The notes under the pieces are model-generated. The model ran no database searches. It saw nothing but the letters and a program-made list of their open reading frames with translations, and was not told the DNA's origin. Shown here in pieces: positions 1 to 10,600 of a DNA stretch of 64,000 nt. The stretch spans positions 1 through 64,000 of the forward strand of contig RPFO01001137.1 of the NCBI GenBank assembly GCA_009746045.1. The letters are read 5' to 3'. The number at the start of each line of letters is the position of its first letter. Position 1 is the first letter of the stretch. A program made the position numbers and the translations under genes. The stretch is from Mesostigma viride. Its lineage: Eukaryota; Streptophyta; Mesostigmatophyceae; Mesostigmatales; Mesostigmataceae.

Positions 1-3000
1 CTTGCCCCCTTGTGCCCCCTTGCCCCTTGCCCCCGCCCCTGTCGCCCCATTGCCCCCGCTTGCTCCTCCCCTTGCCCCTGCCTGCCGCCCTTGCCCCTTG
101 CCCGCTTGCCTCCCTTGCCCCTTGCCCCCTTGCCCTTTGCCCCCTTGCCCCCTTGCCCCCTTGCCCCCTTGCCCCCTTGCCCTTGCCCCCCCCTTGCCCC
201 CTTGCCCCCTTGCCCCCTGCCCCTTGCCCCCTTGCCCCTTGCCCCCTTCCCCCTTGCCCCCTTGCCCCTTGCCCCCTTGCCCCCTTGCCCCCTTGCCCCC
301 TTGCCCCCTTGCCCCCTTGCCCCCTTGCCCCTTGCCCCTTGCCCCCTTGCCCCTTGCCCCCTTGCCCCCTTGCCCCCTTGCCCCCTTGCCCCCTTGCCCC
401 CTTGCCCCCTTGCCCCTTGCCCCCCTTGCCCCCTTGCCCTTGCCCCTTGCCCCCTTGCCCCCTTGCCCCTTGCCCCCTTGCCCCTTGCCCCTTGCCCCCT
501 TGCCCCCTTGCCCCCTTGCCCCTTCCCTTGCCCCCTTGCCCCCTTGCCCCTTGCCCCCTTGCCCCCTTGCCCCTTGCCCCCTTGCCCCTTGCCCCCTTGC
601 CCCCTTGCCCCTTGCCCCCTTGCCCCTTGCCCCCTTGCCCCCTTGCCCCTTGCCCCCCTTGCCCCTTGCCCCCTTGCCCCCTTGCCCCCTTGCCCCTTGC
701 CCCCTTGCCCCCTTGCCCCCTTGCCCCTTGCCCCTTGCCCCTTGCCCCCTTGCCCCCTTGCCCCTTGCCCCCTTGCCCCCTTGCCCCTTGCCCCCTTGCC
801 CCCTTGCCCCTTGCCCCCTTGCCCCTGCCCCTTGCCCCCTTGCCCCCTTGCCCCCTTGCCCCCTTGCCCCCTTGCCCCTTGCCCCCTTGCCCCTTGCCCT
901 TGCCCCCTTGCCCCCTTGCCCCCTTGCCCCCTTGCCCCCTTGCCCCTTGCCCCCTTGCCCCTTGCCCCCTTGCCCCCTTGCCCCTTGCCCCCTTGCCCCC
1001 TTGCCCCCTTGCCCCCTTGCCCCCTTGCCCCTTGCCCCCTTGCCCCTTGCCCCCTTGCCCCTTGCCCTTGCCCCTTGCCCCTTGCCCCCTTGCCCCTTGC
1101 CCCTTGCCCCCTTGCCCCCTTGCCCCTTGCCCCTTGCCCCCTTGCCCCCTTGCCCCCTTGCCCCTTGCCCCTTGCCCCTTGCCCCCTTGCCCCCTTGCCC
1201 CCTTGCCCCTTGCCCCCTTGCCCCCTTGCCCCTTGCCCCCTGCCCCTGCCCCTTGCCCCCTTGCCCCTTGCCCCTTGCCCTTGCCCCCTTGCCCCTTGCC
1301 CCCTTGCCCCCTTGCCCCCTTGCCCCTTGCCCCCTTGCCCCTTGCCCCCTTGCCCCCTTGCCCCTTGCCCCCTTGCCCCCTTGCCCTTGCCCCCTTGCCC
1401 CCTTGCCCCTTGCCCCCTTGCCCCCTTGCCCCCTTGCCCCCTTGCCCCTTGCCCCCTTGCCCCCTTGCCCCCTTGCCCCTTGCCCCCTTGCCCCCTTGCC
1501 CCCTTGCCCCTTGCCCCCTTGCCCCCTTGCCCCCTTGCCCCCTTGCCCCCTTGCCCCTTGCCCCCTTGCCCCCTTGCCCCCTTGCCCCCTTGCCCCCTTG
1601 CCCCCTGCCCCTTGCCCCTTGCCCCCTTGCCCCTTGCCCCCTTGCCCCCTTGCCCCCTTGCCCCTTGCCCCCTTGCCCCCCCCTTGCCCCTTGCCCCTTG
1701 CCCCCTTGCCCCTTGCCCCCTTGCCCCCTTTCCCCTTGCCCCCTTGCCCCTTGCCCCCTTGCCCCTTGCCCCCTTGCCCCCTTGCCCCCTTGCCCCCTTG
1801 CCCCCTTGCCCCTTGCCCCCTTGCCCCTTGCCCCCTTGCCCCCTTGCCCCTTGCCCCCTTCCCCTTGCCCCCTTGCCCCTTGCCCCCTTGCCCCCTTGCC
1901 CCTTGCCCCTTGCCCCCTTGCCCCCTTGCCCCTTGCCCCTTGCCCCCTTGCCCCTTGCCCCCTTGCCCCCTTGCCCCCTTGCCCTTGCCCCCTTGCCCCT
2001 TGCCCCTTGCCCCCTTGCCCCCTTGCCCCTTGCCCGCCCCTTGCCCCCTTGCCCCCTTGCCCCCTTGCCCCTTGCCCCCTTGCCCCTTGCCCCCTTGCCC
2101 CCTTGCCCCTTGCCCCCTTGCCCCCTTGCCCCCTTGCCCCCTTGCCCCTTGCCCCCTTGCCCCCTTGCCCCTTGCCCCCTTGCCCCTTGCCCCTTGCCCC
2201 CTTGCCCCTTGCCCCCTTGCCCCCTTGCCCCTTGCCCCTTGCCCCCTTGCCCCCTTGCCCGCCCCCCTTGCCCCTTGCCCCTTGCCCCTTGCCCCCTTGC
2301 CCCCTTGCCCCTTGCCCCTTGCCCCCTTGCCCCTTGCCCCCTTGCCCCCTTGCCCCCTTGCCCCCTTGCCCCCTTGCCCGCTTGCCCCCTTGCCCTTGCC
2401 CCCTTGCCCCCTTGCCCCTTGCCCCCTCGCCCCCTTGCCCCCTTGCCCCTTGCCCCCTGGCCCCTTGCCCCTTGCCCCTTGCCCCTTGCCCCTTGCCCCC
2501 TTGCCCCCTTGCCCCCTTGCCCCTTGCCCCCTTGCCCCCTTGCCCCCTGGCCCCTGGCCCCCTTGCCCCCTTGCCCCTTGCCCCCTTGCCCCCTTGCCCC
2601 CTTGCCCCCTTGCCCCTTGCCCCTTGCCCCCTTGCCCCTTTCCCCCTTTCCCCCTTGCCCCCTTGCCCTTGCTCCCTTGCCCCTTGCCCCCCTTGCCCCC
2701 TTGCCCCCAATTGCCCCTTGCCCGCTTGCCCCTTGCCCGCTTGCCCCCTTGCCCCCCTTGCCCCTTTCCCCCTTTCCCCCTTGCCCCCTCGCTCCCTTGC
2801 CCCTTGCCCCCTTGCCCCCTTGCCCCTTGCCCCCTTGCCCCTTGCCCCCTTGCCCCTTGCCCCCTTGCCCCCTTGCCCCCTTGCCCCCTGCCCCTTGCCC
2901 CTTGCCCCTTGCCCCCTTGCCCCCTTGCCCCCTTGCCCCCTTGCCCCCTTGCCCCTTGCCCCCTTGCCCCTTGCCCCCTTGCCCCCTTGCCCCTTGCCCC

Positions 3001-3595
3001 TTGCCCCTTGCCCCCTTGCCCCCTTGCCCCCTTGCCCCCTTGCCCCCTTGCCCCTTGCCCCCTTGCTCCCTTGCCCCTTGCCCCTTGCCCCCTTGCCCCT
3101 TGCCCCCTTGCCCCCTTGCCCCCTTGCCCCCTTGCCCCTTGCCCCTTGCCCCCTTGCCCCCTTGCCCCCTTGCCCCTTGCCCCTTGCCCCTTGCCCCCTT
3201 GCCCCCTTGCCCCCTTGCCCCTTGCCCCCTTGCCCCCTTGCCCCCTTGCCCCCTTGCCCCCTTGCCCCTTGCCCCCTTGCCCCCTTGCCCCCTTGCCCCC
3301 TTGCCCCCTTGCCCCCTTGCCCCCTTGCCCCTTGCCCCCTTGCCCCCTTGCCCCCTTGCCCCCTTGCCCCCTTGCCCCCTTGCCGCCTTGCCCCCTTGCC
3401 GCCTTGCCCCCTTGCCCCCTTGCCCCCTGGCCCCCTGGCCCCTGGCCCCCTTGCCCCTTGCCCCCTTGCCCCCTTGCCCCCTTGCCCCCTTGCCCCTTGC
3501 CCCCTTGCCCCCTTGCCCCCTTGCCCCCTTGCCCCCTTGCCCCCTTGCCCCCTTGCCCCCTTGCCCCCTTGCCCCCTTGCCGCGGCCCTCGCCCC
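1..3595. repeat. C-rich satellite, TTGCCCC / TTGCCCCC units
   Basis: A near-pure tandem array of TTGCCCC and TTGCCCCC units in irregular order, running from the window edge to about 3595, with rare variants (CTGG, TTTCC, TCGC). The + strand has no stop codon in any frame, so three overlapping frames of more than 1200 codons arise that are rich in Pro, Leu, Ala and Cys. I treat these as artefacts of composition, not genes. The complementary strand has G4-5 runs every 7-8 bases. The left end lies outside the window. Confidence 0.97.
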
Positions 3596-4625
3596 CTCGC
3601 CCCCTCGCTTCGTGTACCCCTGGAATTGGGTACCTTGTTCCCCCCCGCCCCCCCCCCCCCCCCCAACACACACTTTTTCGGTGTTTTTTTTTTTTGTGTG
3701 TGTGTGTGTGCTTGTGTCAATTCTATGCTTGGTTGCTCGATCACGAATCAGCAAGGGCAGGTTTTGTCGAGGCCAAGCCACTTGTTTAAAATCCGCAGTA
3801 CACCGGGTTTTCACATGCAGAAGAGGGTAAAGGGTACCTTATTAGGCAGCTGTTAGATTGATCAGATTTCTTCAGCGTTGTTCTTATGATTCTGGATGAC
3901 TTGTCCAGGGGGTGTGATACTGACACATTACCACCGGATGTTCACTTTTAATTATTACCATATCCCCCCCTAACATGTTCAGGGCTCCTCTGCAACTTGA
4001 CCAGCATAATGTTTGATGCTTTTTCATATGGGCAGATGTGGTCATGGCTACCATGCAGTGGTGTTTGGTGATAGCTGATGTCCCCCTCTGTGTCAGTGTG
4101 CATCTTACAGCCTAGCGCACCAATGCTTGGTGACAGCGGGCCTCATCCTCCCCTTCTATGTGGGAATCTTATCTCTTCTCTCCCCACCACCAGCACGGCC
4201 CACATCCCCCAGCCCCACAATCCAACCATATTTGTATGCAAATTTGCACCCCAGCTAATATCCCAATTAAACTTGGGTCAAGAGTTTCACCGTGTCAGGA
4301 CCTTTTCATCACATCGCATGCCGCAAAAATGCAAGAGACCCAGCTACCCATCCACGTCCGCCAACAAAGCCGCCTACCCGCCCGCCCCCCCACCCCCACC
4401 CCCACCCCCACCCCCACCCACCCACCCACCCGCTCACCCTAGCTGCTTGTCCCTGTGCATGTTCAGAGGTAACAACCTTGGCACCTTAATAAAAAAAGAG
4501 AAAAGGAGACCCGGGCCCTTAGAAAAGGAGACCGGGGCCCACACCCACCCCACTGACATAATCCACACCACACCAATAATGCACCCGGCCATCCACCGTC
4601 CCCAATCGACACACCCCCTTCACAG
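3596..4625. other. No recognised exon; low-complexity patches
   Basis: The stretch between the satellite and the first recognised cyclase exon. It holds a poly-C run near 3650, a poly-T/(TG)n run at 3684-3710, and a CCCCCA/CCCA-rich patch at 4383-4435. Earlier exons of the cyclase (signal peptide and outer N-terminus) should lie here or left of the satellite. I could not identify one. Confidence 0.6.
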
Positions 4626-7600
4626 ATCATCAACGGCGTGCTTCCCATCCTGGGGGATGCCTTCCTGCCCCCTCTGGCCCAATGGCTGGCCATCGATGAG
4701 CCTCCCGTTGACCTGCTGATGATGGAGGCATACCAGGACGTGCTCATCCGCAAAGCGGCCGACCTGGTGGCAAAGCTCTCCAATGGGCACAAGAACTGGC
4801 GCCCCCCGATCCAGATGGTCACCCACAAGTGCACGGCAGGGCTGTTCCTGGCGCTGGCACGCAGGGGGTTGGTGGAGGGCGAGGAGTACTTCATGGGCTG
4901 CATGGACGAGCAGGTGAGGTTCGGTTACTTTGTAGCGTCAGGGATGGGGGATAAGGCCGGTTGATCGATGGGAGGGCCTGGTCATGGGCTGCATCGACGA
5001 GCGAGTGCGTGGTTAGTTGCAAGAACTGACCTGTGTCAAACTTGTTTTAGTGTGGGCTTAATGTTCATGTGAGCGTGGGCTGCAATGACGAGCGAGTGGG
5101 TTTTGTGGCATGGCAGGGGTCAAGGGATGCTTTATAAAGTTTATATGTTTCTTATGGATAGGAGGCAATGCTCATGGGCTGCCTGGACGAGCATGCATGC
5201 GAGGTGTGGTTACTTTGGCTGCATGGGATGGGGATAAGGCTGGTTGATCGATGGGAGGGCTGCACGGACGAGCAGGTGCGTGGGTAATTGCGAAGTGGTG
5301 GGCCACGTTTCAAGGTAAGAATTCTCAGGTTCATACCTTACTTTTCAAAATTCTTCGAATGGTCACTCTGCGGGCCGCACCTTTTGTGTGGTGGAATGCC
5401 CCCACGAGCATTGTACCTACCTCAAAACTTAAATTTCCATCGATCACGGTGCATTGAGTTTTCAGCCACGCTGCACACTATTTGTGCCATGAGCAGGCCA
5501 ACCGGTGCACAGTCTCATTCGATCGAACAAAATGTGCGTGGAATGCACCCATTCTGGCAGCCCTACCTGTGCACCTACCTGGCGGCCAACATCGCGGCGC
5601 TGGAGCAGCAAACAGGGGAGCGGGTGACGGGGGAAGTAAACACGGCGCGGCTGCTCAAGGCCGGCCAGCTGCCCGCCCATTTCGCCCGTCGCGTCGAGTG
5701 CGAGATGGACGGCTACCAGCGGGCGCTTGAGAACCGAGAGCTGGGTCAGTTCTACCCCGTGTGCGACGCCCGCAAAGGGTGCGTCCGGGGGGGGGACGCC
5801 GCACCCAGGTCTGCGGAGCCTTGCTCCGGGCATGGCACCTGTCACTTCCCGAAGGCGCCATTTGTCAACACGTCCCTCGCTCCTTTGACCACGTACGTGG
5901 ACCCGTCGGAAGGCACATGTGGATGCGAGTTTGGGTGGCGTGGGGAGTATTGCGAGGAGCAGACGAGGCAAGTGGCAGTAGTCAGCAAGGATGACGGGCC
6001 TCACATGCTGCTGGTGGCATTCCTGCCGGCCATGCTGGTCGTGCTTGTTGCGGGCGTGGCGGCCGGCGGGTTTGTGTGGCGGGCGATGCATCCGCCACAT
6101 GTCGGGGGCGTGCTTCAGGAGTTGCTGCGCAAGCGGGGACCACCCAGCAGGGGGGCGGCCATCGCGGCAGTCGTAACGGGTACGGACTTCCGTGTTGCCA
6201 TGCCCTGCTTGCTAGCAAGAATAATTAGAAAAAGTTACTTGTTGCGGGCAGCACAGACCTGATGCCTCACGCATGGTATCAAGGCTGAATAGGTCCCATG
6301 TTCGTGCATCAGCAAAAATAGTAGAATATTTAGTAACGTGATTGGTTCGTCCATTTGAAGCTAGCCTATTTCAAGCCAGTAGAGTCCTGGTCTCATCTGA
6401 CATGCCTGCGCCCATATTGCATGCACCAGTGTCCATTCCATGGCCGCTACGTATGAGATGCGCAGGATCACCACATGGGTGTCCCTTTAAATTAACGCCG
6501 CCTCATATGGATCTCCACCGCCTCATATAGATTACCAATATGTACGTCAGGCTTGGTACGACAAGTAAGTATATGCAGGATCTTCATGGACGGTCACTCT
6601 GCAGGGCATTTGGATAGTACGAATGAACATGCAATCCATCACCCATGTAAAAAATGTCGTACTTATAGAATCTTTAATGCTAGTAAATATGCTATTTATT
6701 ATCCATGCCACTCGTGTACATGTGTTTTTGAAAGAGCATGCCCACAGAAAACGGCATCTACGAGGCTATATGGGAGTTCTTCTACGCGGCTATATTGAAG
6801 TTCTTCTAGCTGTCTTGGGGCGCGGCTCGCGGCTGGGGAAAGATGGCATTTCTTTTTTCATCCTTTATTGGCTGTTTGGAATGCAGACGTCATGGAATTG
6901 TTGAGGATTGGCAAGCCGCTGGCTTTGGTGGCCCCTTAGTCAAGCTTTGCTGGAGTCTGGTTGACAAAAACGTGAAACATTTATAAGCAGCACCTATACT
7001 GTAGTAAAACGTTGGTTGATCAGTCTGCATTTATGATCCTGGCCAGGAGTAAGTCTGTGTCATATATCTCGTACAGCTGACATACGAAACGCGCGGTTTA
7101 GTAGTCTTGCGCCCCATTTGTTGTTATCCTTGCTATGCAGCCCCCATTGATGTTTAATAATCCCAGGTAAAAATCCAGGGAGACCCTGGATTTTGGAAGT
7201 TTGTAAGCGCAGCGCTGGTTGTGTTTTTCAATCGCAGCTATATGGGTTCACTTTCAGCTGGTGATGTGCCAAGGGCAAAGGGGTAGCATGTGTCAGAGCT
7301 CAGCTGTAAACCACTGAGTAGTTAGAATCCTAAATGGCAGTGGGGTGTCTGTGACGCAGCTGAATGGTACGGGAGCTCGTACGTGATAGTGAGGCTATTT
7401 TGATAGTGGCTTCACAAGCAGTGCTTGGGGCATCAAGGCAGCGCTGTGCCAAACTTAGCGTGCGTGGAGGCCTAATTTTATCAGGGGGAGAGCGTAAAAC
7501 GTGTTCAATAGTGCGCAATGGGTAGAGCAAGTGTCCCATGCGGTGGATATTTTTATGTGCTTGAAGGGTAGGGGCTGGGGGAGTAAGCGCATAGGGGAGG

Positions 7601-10600
7601 AGGCATCGGGGTGAACATTTCACTGAAAATCTAATCGCCATCATGATCTGTTTGGGTGCTAGCCGCAAGTTGTGCACCAAGTAGCCTTGCCATGCACACA
7701 AGATGCCGCTATGAGACGTCGGGGTGGGTCGCCCTCCTTGATATTTCTCTTCCCTTATCTGTCCATCTCCCTATTATGAATCCCATCTACCCCCGTATCT
7801 GCCTCTGCTTGAAGCGAAACGAGCGGTCGCCCTCCTTGCCACTCTCTTCCCTTACTTGTTCACCCTACTAATCCCATCTACACCTCTATCTGCCTTTGCC
7901 TGACACAGACATCGAGGGCTCGACGTCCCTGTGGGAGTGGAACCCGGAGGTCATGAAGCGATCGCTGGCCATCCACCACCATGTGAGCCTAGCATTCCGC
8001 GTCGCCAAGCCCCGCTATATCTATTTCTATGTGGCCATATATACGTCGTGAAGCGATCGCTGGCCATCCACCACAGGGTGCGTGGGGAAAGGCAACCCCT
8101 GCCGACAATTGATTCACGTATCATGTTTCTTTCTGGTCATGTACTTGTGGTAGTATCATTTTTGCAGCCATATTTTTTTCGTACACTGGCCTTTTCCGGC
8201 TCGCTCGATGGTTGTATACTATTGCTTGATCTGATCCAAACAGCGGATGGTGAAGAGCGATGCTCCGCCGCACAGAATCGCACGACCAGGTAGTAGTATT
8301 TAAAGGAACGTATAAATATTGTTGCAATCATATAAAGAGGCAGGAAGGAGCCTGGGGTTCATGTACAACTACATGGTCTGCCGCCAGGTGCTCCGCACGG
8401 TTCTGCCCTATAGTACATGACGATAAGAAAATAATGACCGTAATAATAGTATCGGTAGTAATAATAATGATTATAATACTTATAATAGCAACAATAATAA
8501 TGATGATGTTGGCAATATCTACTTTCTCTTCATTTGGTTTGTTTTGTTTGCTTTGTTCATCTTGTTTCGGTTTTGTTGGTTTTGTTGGTATAATTGGTTT
8601 GATTGGTTTCCTTTCTTTCATTTGTTTCATTTGGAGGCCACGCAGGTGCTGCGCTCCCTCCTCCCCAAGTACCACGGCTACGAGTCTGACACGGAGGGCG
8701 ACTCCTTCACCCTCGTCTTCCACGACGCCATCGACGCACTGGGCTGGGCCATGGAGGTGCAGCGGCAGCTGCTCTTCCCTGCAGGGTCCTTGGGGCCGCC
8801 CGGCGGCGTGCCGCCATCCAACCCCTCCTCCAGCAGGCTTCCTAGGCTCCAGCACAATGGGGGCCCCTCGGGGGCGTTCTTGGAAGCTAGCGACCCCAAC
8901 CACACCAGGACGTCGGACAGCGCAGGCAGCGGCACGGTGGCTGGTTCACATAGCAGCAGTCAGTCCACTGTGGAGCTAATGCCGACAACCGTCACCAGCA
9001 TCTACCAGTTGGTGCCTACGACCAGCGGCCACCACGTGGCCCCCGTGGTAACACATGCCAGCATGGCCATGAGGGGGGGCGTGGCAACAGGTGGCAGCCA
9101 GGCGGTGCCTGCAGCCAGCAGCCAGCAGTTAGCAACTGTGGGAAGTGGCCAGCAGGCCATGCCGGCAGGTCGCACTCATCAGCGTTTGCCAGGCTCGCGA
9201 AGCACCATCCATGAAGAGCTTGTGCTGGCGGATAGCAGGGCCTCATATATACCGCCAACGGGGAGTAGGGCAAGTCTCAGTGGCGGCGTGACCGATTGGC
9301 CGCCTGAGCTGCTCCTCTTTGAGGCGTGTCGGGAGGTGGCTGATCCCAGGGAGGGCTGCGTGATCTACCGCGGCCTGCGCGTGCGCATGGGCATCCACAC
9401 GGGAGTGCCGGACGCATGTATCATGCACCCAAACGGCCGCCAGCATTACCAGGGCGAGGTGGTGGAGATGACCAAGGCTATTGTGGGGGCAGTCGTGTCG
9501 GGCGGGAAGGTGCTGATGTCGATGGCGGCGTGGCGTTTGGTGGGCACGCACATGCGCAACGTTGTATGCCACCACATGGGCCTGCACGAGGTGGGTGAAT
9601 GAGGGCCACGAATGAGGGTCTATAGTTAAAAAATCGATTACATGAGCCGCGAGTGAGGGTCTATAGTTAAAAAATCAACTACATGAGCCACGAGTGAGGG
9701 TCTATAGTTAACTAACCAATTGCATGAGCGACGAATGAGGGCCTATAGTTAACAAATCAATAACATGAGCCACAAATGAGGGTCTATGGTTTAAAAATCA
9801 ATTTCATGAGCCACGAGTGCGGGTCTACAGTCAACAAATCAATTTCATGAGCCACGAGTGAGGGTGTATAGTTAATTAACTAATCGATTACACGAGCCGC
9901 GAGTGAGGGACTACAGTTTATCTAATCAATTACATGAGCCACGAGTGAGGGCCTATAGTTATCTAATCAATTACATGAGCCACGAGTGAGGGTCTATAGT
10001 TAACTAATCAATTACATGAGCCACGAATGAGGGTATATAGTTATCTAATCAATTACATGAGCCGCGAGTGAGGGCCTATAGTTATCTAATCAATTACATG
10101 AGCCACGAGTGAGGGTCTATAGTTAACTAATCAATTACATGAGCCACGAATGAAGGTCTTTAGTTAACTAATCAATTACACGAGCCACGAATGAGGGTCT
10201 ATACTTAACTAATCAATTACATGAGCCACGAATGAGGGTCTATAGTTATCTAATCAATTACATGAGCCATGAATGAGGGTTTAGTAAAATCTGGCCAATA
10301 ATATGAGCTACGTAAAAAGTTCCTGTGACTTCCAGCTGTCCGCCACCACATATACTCCTGCACAAGTTGGAGAAATAGGCGAGATATGGCTAATGGTCTC
10401 CGTAACGTGGTTGAGTAAGTTGCCGTGACTCAGTTCCTGCAATTCCCAGGGGCGTTCCCCATCCCTGATGGTGGGCGTGTTCGAGGTGGGTTGTGGCAAC
10501 TGGTTGGCTTTCAAAAGTCGCGCCCATATTGTGTCATGTTTAGTCTTCCATCACACACACTGTCAAATGAGCAAACAAAGGGCCTGGCTTAACGTTTCCT

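Noticed and set aside
1-3595. Possible telomere
   Set aside because: The unit differs from the TTTTAGGG known in chlorophytes, and ordinary genes begin only about 1 kb away. The left end is not visible, so this is unproven.
2-3856. Three overlapping frames of about 1270 codons across the left satellite
   Set aside because: They follow from a TTGCCCC(C) array that cannot contain stop codons. Composition is Pro/Leu/Ala/Cys in all three frames, with no domain.
8046-8292. Extra exon of the cyclase gene
   Set aside because: It is a partial duplicate of exon 7909-7982 lacking the conserved start. The join 7982 to 8646 keeps frame and the expected HHxVLRSLLP sequence without it.
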